The notes beneath the pieces were generated by a model. It saw only the letters and a list, made by a program, of their open reading frames with translations, was not told the DNA's origin and did not search any database. Below, piece by piece: positions 25,324-35,036 of a DNA stretch of 64,000 nucleotides. How positions within the stretch are numbered: the first letter of the stretch is position 1; each line of letters starts with the position of its first letter. Position numbers and translations under genes: made by a program. The stretch covers positions 1,116,001-1,180,000 of the forward strand of contig NZ_JAAOXM010000001.1 in assembly GCF_011605345.1 (NCBI RefSeq), given 5' to 3'. This stretch comes from Burkholderia sp. D-99 (GTDB taxonomy: Bacteria; Pseudomonadota; Gammaproteobacteria; Burkholderiales; Burkholderiaceae).

Positions 25324-27696
25324 TCACTCCACTGCGCCGATGTCCGCGCTGTGCGCGCGCTCGTGAGCGGCACCCTCCGCCGCGAAGCGGGCCGGCAGCG
25401 ACACGATCGTCTCGAACGCGCGATACGGCGCGCCGACGCGATCGTCGGTGAAGCGCAGCGCGATATCGCCGCCGTCGCGCTTCAGGAAGTTGCGCACCGC
25501 GTCCATGCCGACACCGCGCCCCGACACTTCGGTCACGGCACTCGCGGTCGAGAAGCCCGGCCGGAAGATCAGCTCGGCGACCGCGTCGTCGGACAGCGCC
25601 GCGTCGTGGTCGGCATCGATCCAGCCACGCTCGCGCGCGATGCCGCGAATCCGGTCGAGCGCGAGGCCGCGGCCGTCGTCGCTCAGCACGAACCACAGCT
25701 CGCCGCCGCCCACGCCGACCGCGATGTCGATCGTGCCGGATGCCGCCTTGCCGGCCGCACGCCGTTCGTCGGACGATTCGATGCCGTGGTCGATCGAATT
25801 GCGCAGCAGGTGCATGAACACGTTCTTCAGCGTCGCGGCGATTTCGCTGCGCACGCGGTGGCCGTGGCTGTCGATATGCACGACGGGCGCCGGCTTGCCG
25901 AGTTCGGCCGCGAGCGACGGCAGCGACTCGATCACGCCGCCGAGCGCATCGCCGATCCCCTGCGTGCCGAGCTGGCTCAGCATGCGGCGTACGGCATCGC
26001 GTGCCGCGTGCCAGTCGGCCGCGTTCGCCGGATCGGCACCGTCGAGCACGCGCAGGCTCTCGCTGATGTGCGCGCGTTCGACCATCAGGAAGTCGGCGCC
26101 GCCCTGCGCCGCTTCGCCGCTGCGGCCGAGCGTGACCGCATTGATCGTCGCATAGTGCTCGACGGCGTCGCGCACGCGGGCCAGGTCGTCCATCAGCGCG
26201 TCGCGGTTCCACTCGGGGCCACCGTCCGCGCGGCGCAGCGAGTCGTACGCCTGCTCCGCCTCATGAACGATGTTCGTCAGGTGCTGGAGGCTGTACGTGC
26301 GTGCATTGCCCTTGATCGTGTGCATGTTGCGGAACAGCGCCGCGACGATCGAGTGATCGGCGCGCTCGTGCTGGCGGATCATCCGCTCGTTCTCGCTGAG
26401 GAAGCCCTTCGCGCTGTGCACGAAGTCGTGGAACTTGTCCTGGCTGATCGACAGGATCTCGCCGATCATCTCGAGGCGGCGCTGCTGCTCGCCGGCCTGC
26501 GCGGTCAGATCGCGAATCTCGGTCACGTCGCGCACGCACAGCATCAGGCGCACGACCGTGTCGGTCTCGTCGGTGATCGCCGACCAGCTCAGGTCGAGCC
26601 ACTTCTCGCGACCGTCCGGCATCCGCTTCGCGACTTCATTCACGAGCAGGTGCTCATTGAACTCGAAGTTCATGCTGTCTTCGCCGAGGCAGGCGTGCAC
26701 CGCTGCGTCGACCTGCGACCGCGCGTCGGCGCCGATCGCCGAATCGTCGAACACGAGCGCCATCAGGTCGCGGCCGGCGATGTCGTTCGTCTCGAAGATG
26801 GTTTCGAGGTACGCCGAATACTCGGCATGCACGACGCCGCCTTCGACGACGGTCAGGATCCCCTGCTGCATGTTCTGCAGCATCGCCTGGATGTCCGCCG
26901 TCTTCTGCTTGAGCTGCGCGGCGTTCTCCTGGATCTTCTCGATCATCCCGTTGAACGCGACGATCGAATGGCCGATTTCGTCCATCCGCCCCACCGGCAC
27001 GCGGCGCGTGAAATCCTGGCTCGTCGCGATCTCGCTCATCGCCGTCTGCATCCCGATCAGCGGGCGCGTGATCTGGCGATACAGCAGCAAGCCGAGCGCG
27101 GTCAGCAGCACGATCACCGTGCCGGCGACGCCCGCGATCGCGGTCGCCGTCGTCGAGAGCATCCCGTTCAGCGCGCTGATCGCGACGTCCTTCTGGCGGT
27201 TCTTCTCGACGCGCAGCGTGTCGACGATGCTTTCGAGTTCGTCGCGATACTGCGCGACGTTCGCGAACAGGTACGCCTGCGCCATCTCGGGCTTGCCGTC
27301 GGCCTTCATCTTCACGGTATCGTCGATCGCCGCGAAATAGTTCGCGGCGCTGTCCTTCGCCTGCGACACGAGCCCGACCTGCGCCTGGCCGACCGCCGAC
27401 TTCGCCTGCACGTCGAGTGCGGCGCGCAGCGCGGCCTGCTTCGCCTTCAGCTCGTCGCGCGCCTGGGCGGCAGTATTCGCGTCGGGCGCGTAGACGAGCG
27501 TCATCGTCGCGATCTGGATGTTCTTCACATCGGCGACGACATCCGCCGACGCGAGCGCGCTCGGCACGATTCCCTGGGTGACCTGGCGCACCTCGGACGC
27601 GCTCTTGCGCGTCTGGTACACGGCATAGATGCCGATCGCGGACAGCGCGAAGAACGTCAGGACGACTAGCAGCGTAATGCGATGACGGATGGTCAT
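25324..27696 (-). CDS. Membrane CheA-like hybrid sensor kinase (4HB, HAMP, PAS, Hpt, HATPase)
   Basis: This 790-aa protein has membrane helices at about 8-28 and 185-207 around a four-helix-bundle sensor, a HAMP region near 208-260, a PAS-like domain near 275-395, and an Hpt domain with the phospho-histidine in NMHTIKG (His459). An ATPase domain follows: N-box LLRNSIDHGIE 630-640, DDGRG 673-677, SGRGVGMD 725-732. It ends soon after the ATPase, so the CheW-like P5 domain of CheA is missing. Start 27696 has GGGGAG eight bases upstream. It is the first gene of the sensory operon and fuses receptor and kinase in one chain. Confidence 0.83.
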   Translation of the reverse strand: MTIRHRITLLVVLTFFALSAIGIYAVYQTRKSASEVRQVTQGIVPSALASADVVADVKNIQIATMTLVYAPDANTAAQARDELKAKQAALRAALDVQAKSAVGQAQVGLVSQAKDSAANYFAAIDDTVKMKADGKPEMAQAYLFANVAQYRDELESIVDTLRVEKNRQKDVAISALNGMLSTTATAIAGVAGTVIVLLTALGLLLYRQITRPLIGMQTAMSEIATSQDFTRRVPVGRMDEIGHSIVAFNGMIEKIQENAAQLKQKTADIQAMLQNMQQGILTVVEGGVVHAEYSAYLETIFETNDIAGRDLMALVFDDSAIGADARSQVDAAVHACLGEDSMNFEFNEHLLVNEVAKRMPDGREKWLDLSWSAITDETDTVVRLMLCVRDVTEIRDLTAQAGEQQRRLEMIGEILSISQDKFHDFVHSAKGFLSENERMIRQHERADHSIVAALFRNMHTIKGNARTYSLQHLTNIVHEAEQAYDSLRRADGGPEWNRDALMDDLARVRDAVEHYATINAVTLGRSGEAAQGGADFLMVERAHISESLRVLDGADPANAADWHAARDAVRRMLSQLGTQGIGDALGGVIESLPSLAAELGKPAPVVHIDSHGHRVRSEIAATLKNVFMHLLRNSIDHGIESSDERRAAGKAASGTIDIAVGVGGGELWFVLSDDGRGLALDRIRGIARERGWIDADHDAALSDDAVAELIFRPGFSTASAVTEVSGRGVGMDAVRNFLKRDGGDIALRFTDDRVGAPYRAFETIVSLPARFAAEGAAHERAHSADIGAVE

Positions 27697-28078
27697 GAGT
27701 ACAGCTCCCCGCAGCGATCCGGCTTCGATCGCCCTTTGGTCTATTGAAAGAATGTGAGCGCCGAATTATCGGGGATGGTGTATGACGCTCCGATGACCGG
27801 AAATCAATCGTTCATCGATAAAAACGAAATGAATAATTGCGGCGAAAGAACCCTAAAGTATTGCCGGGATCTGCCGTTAACCTCATGCCTAAAGGCTTCG
27901 CGCGGCGCTGCTGCGCGGCCGGAAAATCCGGGATACGAATATTCTATTTTTATTTGTTTTATCCGCGAATTAACCGCAATACGGTTTTCGTAAAACGTTT
28001 GCGCATTATCGGCGAATCCGGTCGAATTCGCGATTTTTCATTGCCGGCGAATCATTCGACGGACGGATGAAACGATAC
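27697..28078. other. AT-rich intergenic region upstream of the sensory operon
   Basis: About 380 bp contain no credible gene and are markedly lower in GC than the rest. The minus strand must carry the promoter of the CheA-like operon. Near 27766-27773 the minus strand reads CCCGATAA, close to a FliA (sigma-28) -10 box, but no matching -35 was found. A T-rich stretch lies near 27940-27960. No repeats or RNA elements were recognised. Confidence 0.4.
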
Positions 28079-28134
28079 CGCCCGCCCCGGGGCCGGCGAT
28101 GCGATCCACTGCATCGTCGGCCCGGGGGCGGGCG
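28079..28134 (-). terminator. Strong GC hairpin, probable terminator of actP
   Basis: Two 24-base arms (28079-28102 and 28111-28134) match at 22 of 24 positions and one of the two exceptions is a G:T-type pair, leaving an 8-base loop. It lies 14 bp beyond the actP stop. On the minus strand it is followed by GTATCGTTTC, a modest T-rich tail. It likely ends the yjcH-actP transcript. Confidence 0.6.
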
Positions 28135-28148
28135 TGGCCTGCGGCCGG

Positions 28149-29879
28149 TCAGTGGCTGCTGGCGCGGGTCGCCCCCAGCCCCGTTTCCGAACGCACCTGC
28201 TGCGCGGCGAACGCCCCCTTCTCCGCTTTCGCTCGTGCGCTCGTGTCGAGTACCGAGAACAGCCACACGCCCACGAAGCCGATCGTCATCGAGAACAGCG
28301 CGGGCGACGTGTACGGGAACCACGCCGAACCCTTCGGATAACCGAGCGTCGCCTCCCACACCGACGGCGACACGATGGTCAGCCCCACCGACGAGACCAG
28401 CCCCAGGAACCCGCCGATGACTGCGCCCCGCGTGGTGCATCCCTTCCACATCATCGACAGGAACAGCACCGGGAAATTGGCCGACGCCGCCACGGCAAAG
28501 GCCAGCGACACCATGAACGCGACGTTCTGCTTCTCGAACGCGATGCCCAGCAGCACGGCGATCACGCCGAGCACCAGCGTCGTGATGCGCGACACCTTCA
28601 GCTCGTCGGCACTGTCGGCCTTGCCGTTCTTGAAGACGGTGGCGTAGAGATCGTGCGACACCGCGGAGGCGCCGGACAGCGTGAGCCCGGCGACCACCGC
28701 CAGAATCGTCGCGAAGGCCACGGCCGAGATGAAGCCGTAGAACACGTCGCCGCCCACCGTCTTGGCCACCAGCACCGCGGCCATGTTGGCCGTGCCCGCA
28801 CCGCCCTTGATCACGCCCTTGGCCACGTCGGCCAGTTCAGGATTGGTCAGCACCAGCGTGATCGCGCCGAAACCGATGATGAAGATCAGCACGTAGAAAT
28901 AGCCGATCCAGGTGGTGGCCCAGAACACCGACTTGCGCGCTTCCTTCGCATCCGGCACCGTGAAGAAGCGCATCAGGATGTGCGGCAGGCCGGCGGTGCC
29001 GAACATCAGCGCCATGCCGAACGAGATGGCCGAGATCGGATCCTTGATGAACCCGCCCGGCGACATGACCGACAGCCCGATACGGGTCGCGTCGTCCGGC
29101 GACTTGCCCGCGTTCGCGGCGATTGCGGTCTTGACCTCCACGGCATGGGCGAACAGCGCCTCCGGGCTGAAGCCGTACTGCGCGAGCACCATGATCGCCA
29201 TGAACGTCACGCCCGCAAGCAACATGCACGCCTTGATGATCTGCACCCAGGTGGTGGCCGTCATGCCGCCGAACAGCACGTAGACCATCATCAGCGCGCC
29301 GACGATGACGACGGCCATCCAGTAGTCGAGCCCGAACAGCAGCTTGATGAGCTGCCCCGCGCCCACCATCTGCGCGATCAGGTAGAACGCCACCACCACC
29401 AGCGTGCCGACCGCGGCGAAACTGCGGATCGGCCCCTGCTCGAAGCGGTAGCCCGCGACATCGGCGAAGGTGAACTTGCCGAGGTTGCGCAGCCGCTCGG
29501 CCATCAGGAACGTGATGATCGGCCAGCCGACCAGAAAGCCGATCGAATAGATCAGGCCGTCGTAACCTGACGTCATCACCGCGGCGGAAATGCCGAGGAA
29601 GGAGGCCGCCGACATGTAGTCGCCCGAGATCGCCAGCCCGTTCTGGAACCCGGTAATGCCGCCGCCGGCCGTATAGAAATCCGCGGCGGAACGCGTGCGG
29701 GATGCCGCCCACTTGGTGATCCACAACGTCCCTGCCACGAACAGCGCAAACAGGACGATGGCCGTGGTGTTGGTCGCCTGCTTGGCGGTCTGCCCGACAT
29801 CGCCGCCGCCCGCGACGGCCACGCCGCAAGCGCTCGCGGCCAGCAGCGCGACCAGCATCGTCAAATGTGTCTTCTTCAT
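28149..29879 (-). CDS. actP: Cation/acetate symporter
   Basis: The 576-aa protein is a sodium:solute symporter of the ActP subgroup. A short signal-like segment precedes thirteen or so membrane helices. Conserved features include [43 protein letters not shown] near residues 55-97 and [25 protein letters not shown] near 300-325. The transporter imports acetate and short-chain monocarboxylates. It overlaps the yjcH stop by four bases (ATGA), the usual yjcH-actP order. No acetyl-CoA synthetase is adjacent here. Confident identification. Confidence 0.93.
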   Translation of the reverse strand: MKKTHLTMLVALLAASACGVAVAGGGDVGQTAKQATNTTAIVLFALFVAGTLWITKWAASRTRSAADFYTAGGGITGFQNGLAISGDYMSAASFLGISAAVMTSGYDGLIYSIGFLVGWPIITFLMAERLRNLGKFTFADVAGYRFEQGPIRSFAAVGTLVVVAFYLIAQMVGAGQLIKLLFGLDYWMAVVIVGALMMVYVLFGGMTATTWVQIIKACMLLAGVTFMAIMVLAQYGFSPEALFAHAVEVKTAIAANAGKSPDDATRIGLSVMSPGGFIKDPISAISFGMALMFGTAGLPHILMRFFTVPDAKEARKSVFWATTWIGYFYVLIFIIGFGAITLVLTNPELADVAKGVIKGGAGTANMAAVLVAKTVGGDVFYGFISAVAFATILAVVAGLTLSGASAVSHDLYATVFKNGKADSADELKVSRITTLVLGVIAVLLGIAFEKQNVAFMVSLAFAVAASANFPVLFLSMMWKGCTTRGAVIGGFLGLVSSVGLTIVSPSVWEATLGYPKGSAWFPYTSPALFSMTIGFVGVWLFSVLDTSARAKAEKGAFAAQQVRSETGLGATRASSH

Positions 29880-30184
29880 TGGGCGACGTCCTGCAGGATG
29901 TCCTGCGTCAGTTGATCGTATTCGTTGTTGGCGCGGCGCACGTAGATGCCGGTGATGACGACGGTGAACACGATCACCGCCATGCCGATCGGCACGCCGA
30001 CACTCGTCACGCCGGTGCTCACGGGCTTCGCGAGAAACGACTTGTCGAATGCGATCAGTGCGATGTAGCCGTAGTACACGATCAGCATCAGCACGGTCAG
30101 GCAGATGCCGAGCGTGTTGCGCCGCCGCTTGAGCAGCGCATATTTCGGATGCGCTTCGATTTTTTTGACCAACCCGTCATGCAT
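29876..30184 (-). CDS. yjcH: DUF485 membrane protein, ActP partner
   Basis: The 102-aa protein has two membrane helices (about 27-47 and 62-86) and the DUF485 feature [16 protein letters not shown] near residue 12. In many bacteria it is translated just before actP and is thought to assist or modulate it. The ATG at 30184 has CAGGAGACAGGCG upstream. It overlaps actP by four bases, so the two are translationally coupled. The 157 bp upstream hold its promoter and the end of the arginine-related gene cluster. Confidence 0.9.
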   Translation of the reverse strand: MHDGLVKKIEAHPKYALLKRRRNTLGICLTVLMLIVYYGYIALIAFDKSFLAKPVSTGVTSVGVPIGMAVIVFTVVITGIYVRRANNEYDQLTQDILQDVAQ

Positions 30185-30341
30185 CGCCTGTCTCCTGGTT
30201 TGCTCTTGTATGAGTCAGGCGATTCTGAACAGCGAAGCTGACTGCGCGCTTACTCGATCATTCGCGGGCAGCATTCCGGGCACTATGGTTTTCCCTAGCG
30301 GTGCCGGGTGTGGCGGCAGCATGGCCGGCCCGCGTCACCGC

Positions 30342-31352
30342 TCATGGATCGAGCGCGCCGCCCGACCAGCCGGCCGACGGCCGCGAACCCGTCAGCTTCA
30401 ACGCGACATCGCCTTGCGCGACCAGTCGCTCGCGGTTGCGTGTGACGATGCGCCCGGCCTGCGGCGCGACCAGCACGTGCTCGCTGCCGGGCACGCCAGG
30501 ATGCGCGACGATCCGCGCGACGCGCTCGCCGGCCTCGACCGTTGCACCGAGTTCGCATTCGTAGACGAGCACGCCCGACGCGGGCGCGATGATCGTTTCC
30601 ATGTGCGCGATCGGTATGGCCTCGCCATGCCAGTCGGGCGCGCCGGGCGATTCCGCGATCACGCCACGGCCGCGCAGGAACGCGAGCACGCCGTCGGCGT
30701 CGCGCTCGGCGAATGCGTCCGACACGTCGGACTGCCCGCGCAGCTCGACGGTCGCGACGAGCCGGTCGCGCAGCCCGCCGTCGCGCATCCAGTGCGCAGC
30801 AACGGCACCTTCGAACGCGCCGTCTTCGTCCTCGTCCCACAGGATCGCGACATCGGCGCCGAGCGCCGCGACGAGGTCGCGTCCGGCTGGCCACAGGTCG
30901 CGATGCAGGTACACGTACGGCAGCGCCTCGGAATCGGTATGGAGGTCGAGCACGATATCCGCAGCGCACGCGGCGGTAAGCAGCGTGCGCTGCCACGCGG
31001 CGAACGTCGTCGCGGGCCGGCGCGTCGCCGCGGATTCGTGGAAATGCCGGTTGAAATTGCGGTGTGTCGCTTCGTGGAAGCGGCCCAGCAGCCGCCCCTG
31101 CCGGAATTGTGCGAGCCCGAGCGGGTTGGCCTGCGGCACGACCGTCACCGTGCCGCGCAGCACGCCGCGATCGTGCGCGGCGCACAGTTGCGGCAGCAGC
31201 CGGTGCAGCACGAGCATGCCCGCGATCTCGTCCGCATGCACGCCGGCCTGCAGGTGCACGCGCGGCCCGTCGCCGGCCGACAACCGCCATGCGCGGATCG
31301 CGAGCGGTTGCCCGTTGTCGCCCGGCACCTGCCAGGCAAGCGTTTCGATCAT
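30342..31352 (-). CDS. AstE/AspA-family zinc deacylase, AotO-like
   Basis: This 336-aa protein belongs to the succinylglutamate desuccinylase/aspartoacylase group. Near residues 37-45 GVHADEIAG provides the zinc His and Glu. FHEATHRNFNRHFHES near 91-105 and DLHTDSEALPY near 135 match the family, and the second half has the barrel-sandwich lobe (IAPASGVLVYECELGATVEAGERVARIV). As remembered, Pseudomonas aotO, inside the arginine/ornithine transporter operon, encodes a similar protein. Here it is the last gene of the AotP-like ATPase to AruH run. It may deacylate an N-acyl amino acid, but the substrate is unknown. Confidence 0.75.
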   Translation of the reverse strand: MIETLAWQVPGDNGQPLAIRAWRLSAGDGPRVHLQAGVHADEIAGMLVLHRLLPQLCAAHDRGVLRGTVTVVPQANPLGLAQFRQGRLLGRFHEATHRNFNRHFHESAATRRPATTFAAWQRTLLTAACAADIVLDLHTDSEALPYVYLHRDLWPAGRDLVAALGADVAILWDEDEDGAFEGAVAAHWMRDGGLRDRLVATVELRGQSDVSDAFAERDADGVLAFLRGRGVIAESPGAPDWHGEAIPIAHMETIIAPASGVLVYECELGATVEAGERVARIVAHPGVPGSEHVLVAPQAGRIVTRNRERLVAQGDVALKLTGSRPSAGWSGGALDP

Positions 31353-31403
31353 CGTCTTTTCTCCTTCAGGACCGGCGCGTCATTCACGGTGATTCACGGC
31401 GAT

Positions 31404-32597
31404 TCACGAAGTCGAGTGCGAACCGGAGTCGAGGCCTGCGACGAACGCGGCAATGCGCTCGCACGCGTCGGTCAGCCGCGCGTCGTCGACGACGAAGCCG
31501 AAGCGCACGAAACCCGACGCGGTGTCGCCGAACGCGCTCGCGTCGAGCAGCGCGACCTGCTTCGCGCGGAACAGCCCCCACGTGAACGCATGCGCGTCCA
31601 GCCCGGTGCCGCGCACGTCGACCATCATGAACATCCCCGCCTCCGGCAGCAGGCAGCGCAGCCCCGGCACGTCGCGCAGGCGCGCGTACGCGAGATCGCG
31701 GCGGCGCCGGTAGAGTTCGCGCATGTCCGCGACGATCGCGGCCCGGTTGTCGAGCGCGGTGACGGCCGCCTGCTGGATGAAACCCGGCAGCCCGTACAGC
31801 ATGCATAGCGCGAGCCGCTCCGCGTGCTCGATCAGCTCCGTCGGGCCGATCGCCCAGCCGACCCGCCAGCCCGGCATCGCATGGGATTTCGACAGGCTGC
31901 CGAGCGTCACCGTGCGTTCGGCCATCCCCGGCAGCGACGCGATGCTGACCATCTCGCGCTCGAACGTCAGCGCCGCATACACCTCGTCGGACACGACCCA
32001 CAGATCGCGCTCGCAGGCGAGCCGTGCGATCCGTTCGAGGTCCGCGCGCGGCATCACGACGCCGGTCGGGTTGCATGGCGTCGCGAAGAAGATCGCTTTC
32101 GTGCGCGGCGTCACGGCCGCTTCGAGCGCGTCGAAGTCGAGATGAAAGCCGCGCGACGCGTCGACCGGCACCGGCACGAGCGTCGCGCCCGACGCGCGCA
32201 CGCTCGCCTCGTAAGTGAGGTACATCGGCTCGGGCACAAGCACTTCGTCGCCGGCCTCGCACAGGCACATCGCCATCGCGAACAGCGCATTCTGCGCACC
32301 GGCCGTCACGATCACGTGCTCGGCGCCGACTGCCTGCCCCGACGCTTTCGTGTGCTCGCGCGCGATCGTCCCGCGCAGTTCGGCGCGGCCGCGCACTTCG
32401 CTGTAATGCGTGTCGCCGCCGCGCAGCGCTTCGACCGCACGCTCGACGATCACGTCGGGCGTCGAAAAATCGGGATCGCCGACGCTCAGGATAATCGCCG
32501 GCTCGCCGGCCGCGACCGCCTGCTGCGCCGCGTAATGTATGTCCCATGCGCTCGTGCGCTTGCCCTGCAGGCGATCGACCAGCTTCGAATAGTTCAT
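31404..32597 (-). CDS. aruH: Arginine:pyruvate transaminase (AruH-like)
   Basis: The 397-aa class I PLP aminotransferase resembles Pseudomonas AruH closely in remembered motifs: AWDIHY (17-22), ILSVGDPDFSTP (36-47), DTHYSEVRGRAELR, EVLVPEPMYLTYEA, SLSKSHAMPGWRVGW with Lys237 as the PLP lysine, and LALCMLYGLPGFIQQAA. AruH makes 2-ketoarginine from arginine and pyruvate. It lies 54 bp downstream of an ABC permease gene in the run controlled by the palindrome at 35941-35960; AruI, its pathway partner, is at 36857. The ATG at 32597 fits the family N terminus; a longer frame upstream overlaps the permease. Confidence 0.82.
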   Translation of the reverse strand: MNYSKLVDRLQGKRTSAWDIHYAAQQAVAAGEPAIILSVGDPDFSTPDVIVERAVEALRGGDTHYSEVRGRAELRGTIAREHTKASGQAVGAEHVIVTAGAQNALFAMAMCLCEAGDEVLVPEPMYLTYEASVRASGATLVPVPVDASRGFHLDFDALEAAVTPRTKAIFFATPCNPTGVVMPRADLERIARLACERDLWVVSDEVYAALTFEREMVSIASLPGMAERTVTLGSLSKSHAMPGWRVGWAIGPTELIEHAERLALCMLYGLPGFIQQAAVTALDNRAAIVADMRELYRRRRDLAYARLRDVPGLRCLLPEAGMFMMVDVRGTGLDAHAFTWGLFRAKQVALLDASAFGDTASGFVRFGFVVDDARLTDACERIAAFVAGLDSGSHSTS

Positions 32598-32650
32598 GCA
32601 TCCTCCATCGCGCGGCGCCCGTCCGGCTGCCGCGCCGTCAGTGGGTTCAT

Positions 32651-33346
32651 TCAGCGCGGCATGCGCACGGGCACACGCCGCTCGAGCCGGCCGAACGCGC
32701 GCTCGATCACGAACGCGAGCGCGACATAGATCACCGCGATCGCCAGCAGCGGCTCGTAGGTCCGCAGCGTCTGCGCGCGGATGTAGTTCGCGGCGCCGAG
32801 CACGTCCATCACCGCGACCGTCGACGCGAGCGCCGTCGATTTCAGCAGCATCACGGTCTCGCCTGCCAGCGTCGGCAACAGGATCTGGACCGCACGCGGC
32901 AGCCACACGCGCCGTGCGATCATCGACGGGCGCATCCCCATCGCGCGCGCGGCCTCGATCTCGCCTTTCGGCACGCCGCGCAAGCCCGCGCGCAGCACCT
33001 CGCCGACATACGCGCCGACGCTGATCACGAGCGCGAACGCGACATACCAGAAGCCGTCGCGCAGGAACGGCCAGAACACGCTGTCGCGCAGCGCGGGCCA
33101 GCCCGCGAACAACGAGCCGACGCCATAGTAGATCAGATAGATCTGCACGAGCAGCGGCGTGCCGCGTATCACCTCGGTGAACCCCTTGCTCACGCGCGCG
33201 ATGACCGGGTTCGGCGACAGGCGCGCGAACGCGACGGCGATCGCGAGCGCGAAGCCGAATACGGCCGAGATGACGAGCAGCTTGACGGTGGTCAGCACGC
33301 CGAGCAGCAGCAGCGACCCGTAGGAAGACAATACGCTCAGATCCAT
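32651..33346 (-). CDS. Polar amino acid ABC permease (AotM/HisM-like)
   Basis: This 231-aa inner-membrane permease has about five helices. TEVIRGTPLLVQIYLIYYGVGSL near residues 51-72 and the EAA loop (GEIEAARAMGMRPSMIARRVWLPRAV) match the HisMQ family. It begins at 33346, 50 bp after the partner permease, and with the second permease, binding protein and ATPase completes an arginine/ornithine/histidine-type importer. The pair of distinct permeases is typical of Aot/His/Occ systems. Confidence 0.88.
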   Translation of the reverse strand: MDLSVLSSYGSLLLLGVLTTVKLLVISAVFGFALAIAVAFARLSPNPVIARVSKGFTEVIRGTPLLVQIYLIYYGVGSLFAGWPALRDSVFWPFLRDGFWYVAFALVISVGAYVGEVLRAGLRGVPKGEIEAARAMGMRPSMIARRVWLPRAVQILLPTLAGETVMLLKSTALASTVAVMDVLGAANYIRAQTLRTYEPLLAIAVIYVALAFVIERAFGRLERRVPVRMPR

Positions 33347-33395
33347 GACGTTGATCCGGTTCGATGGGAAAGCATGCGGAAAGGCGCGGTGCGGC

Positions 33396-34112
33396 TCACG
33401 ATGCCGGCATCCAGCGGCCGAAGCGACGTTCGATTTCGCGGAACAGCACACCCGACAGCGACGTGATCGCGAAATACACGGCCGCCACCATCAGGTAGTA
33501 GTGCATGTACTCGCGCGTCGAGCCGGCCGCCTGCTTCGCGGTGTAGAGCAGCTCGCTGTAGCCGACCACGCTGATCAGCGCACTGTCCTTCACGAGGATC
33601 AGCCACAGGTTCGCGAAGCCCGCCAGCGCGTACGGCGCCATCGCCGGCAGCGTCACGCGCCGGAACACGAGCCCCGGCGGCGCGCCAAACGCGCGGCCGG
33701 CCTCGATCTGCCCGTACGGGATCGCGAGGATCGCGCCGCGGATGATCTCCGCCGCATACGCGCCCTGCACGATGCCGAGCACGATCACCGCCGCCGCGAA
33801 GCCGTTGACCGCGATCGGCCCGACGCCGATCGCCGTCATCAGCAGGTTGATCGCGTCGGTGCCCGCGTAATAGAGCAGCAGGATCAGCAGCAATTCGGGC
33901 ACCGCGCGGCACAGTGTCGTGTATCCCTGCGCGATCCGTTCGAGCGCGCGCACGCCGGACAGCTTCGCGGCCGCGCCCAGCAACCCGAGCACGATGCCGA
34001 CGACGAACGCGCCGAGCGAAATCTCGAGCGTCACGCCCGCGCCTTGCAGCAGCGCGACGCCCCAGCCGTCCGGGTCCATGCCCAGGTAGCTCACCCATCC
34101 CCAACCGTCCAT
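33396..34112 (-). CDS. Polar amino acid ABC permease (AotQ/HisQ-like)
   Basis: The 238-aa protein has five predicted helices and the HisMQ signatures YTTLCRAVPELLLILLLYYAGT near residues 64-86 and GQIEAGRAFGAPPGLVFRRVTLPAM (EAA loop). The start at 34112 has GAGGAGGCGGC upstream. It lies between the binding protein and the second permease; heterodimer formation with the next gene product is expected. Substrate is inferred to be a basic amino acid from the neighbouring AruH and AruI. Confidence 0.88.
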   Translation of the reverse strand: MDGWGWVSYLGMDPDGWGVALLQGAGVTLEISLGAFVVGIVLGLLGAAAKLSGVRALERIAQGYTTLCRAVPELLLILLLYYAGTDAINLLMTAIGVGPIAVNGFAAAVIVLGIVQGAYAAEIIRGAILAIPYGQIEAGRAFGAPPGLVFRRVTLPAMAPYALAGFANLWLILVKDSALISVVGYSELLYTAKQAAGSTREYMHYYLMVAAVYFAITSLSGVLFREIERRFGRWMPAS

Positions 34113-34167
34113 GCCGCCTCCTCGTCCGTGCGTGCGCCGGTGTATCCGTGTGCCGGTAGCGGCGCGA

Positions 34168-34965
34168 TCAGTGCGGCCAGAGGTCGATCGGGAAATACTT
34201 CTTCGCGATCTGCGCGTACTTGCCCGACGCATGCAGCTGTTCGAGCGCCTGGTCCATCTGCAGCTTCAGCGGCGCATCGGCCTTGCGCATTCCCGCGCCG
34301 ACGCCGTAGCCGAAGATCGCCGGATCCATCTTCACGCTGCCGGGGCCCTTCAGCTCGAACGCCGAACCGTCCTTCGACTTCAGGAAATCGAGAATGCCGA
34401 GCTGGTCGAGATACATCGTGTCGATCCGGCCCGCGACGAGATCCGCGTTGCAGTCGTCCTGCGTGTTGTACAGGCGCACCGTCGCGCTCTTGCCGTACGC
34501 CGTCTTGATGAACTCGGCGTTCGCGGTCGAACCCTGCACGCCGATCACCTTGCCCTTCAGCCCGTCGGGCGTCAGCGTGAGCTTCGCGTTCTTCGCGCCG
34601 ACGAAGGTGCCCGGCGTCTCGTAATACGGCCGCGAGAACGCGATCACCTTCTGGCGTTCCGGCGTGATCGACATCGAGTTGAAGATCACGTCGATCTTGT
34701 CGCTGAGCAGCGCCGGGATGATGCCGTCCCACGCGACTTCCTTGATCTCGCACTTCGCCTTCATCTGGTCGCACAGCGCGCGGATCAGGTCGGCCTCGAA
34801 GCCGCTCCATTGCCCGGTCGGACTCTTCATCAGGAACGGCGGATACGGTTCGGCAGCGACACCGAAGCGCAGCACGCCCGACGACGCATGCGCGGAACCG
34901 AGCGGCGCGAGCGCCGCGACGACGATACTGAACAGGCACAGCAGACTGCGTACGACACGTTTCAT
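34168..34965 (-). CDS. Periplasmic polar amino acid binding protein (AotJ-like)
   Basis: The 265-aa protein has a signal peptide (hydrophobic residues about 6-22, cleavage near SAHA). The mature region shows FGVAAEPYPPFLMKSPTGQWSGFEADLIRALCDQMKAKCEIKEVAWDGIIPALLSDKIDVIFNSMSITPERQKVIAFS, the pattern of the arginine/ornithine/lysine binders (the AotJ, HisJ, ArgT group), including the two Cys of a short disulfide. Start 34965 has AAGGAG upstream. It captures the substrate for the importer whose ATPase gene is directly upstream. Confidence 0.88.
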   Translation of the reverse strand: MKRVVRSLLCLFSIVVAALAPLGSAHASSGVLRFGVAAEPYPPFLMKSPTGQWSGFEADLIRALCDQMKAKCEIKEVAWDGIIPALLSDKIDVIFNSMSITPERQKVIAFSRPYYETPGTFVGAKNAKLTLTPDGLKGKVIGVQGSTANAEFIKTAYGKSATVRLYNTQDDCNADLVAGRIDTMYLDQLGILDFLKSKDGSAFELKGPGSVKMDPAIFGYGVGAGMRKADAPLKLQMDQALEQLHASGKYAQIAKKYFPIDLWPH

Positions 34966-35036
34966 GGTCGGACTCCTTGCAGGAAAGATTCGGATGTGGC
35001 GAGCCGACCCGCGCGCTCGCGGGCGGCTCCGGTGAT

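Noticed and set aside
24799-27669. Long plus-strand frame opposite the CheA-like kinase
   Set aside because: No recognisable domains and composition typical of an antisense frame; the kinase motifs are on the minus strand.
27766-27773. Possible FliA promoter (CCCGATAA on the minus strand) for the sensory operon
   Set aside because: No TAAA-type -35 element at the right distance; one box of eight bases is expected by chance.
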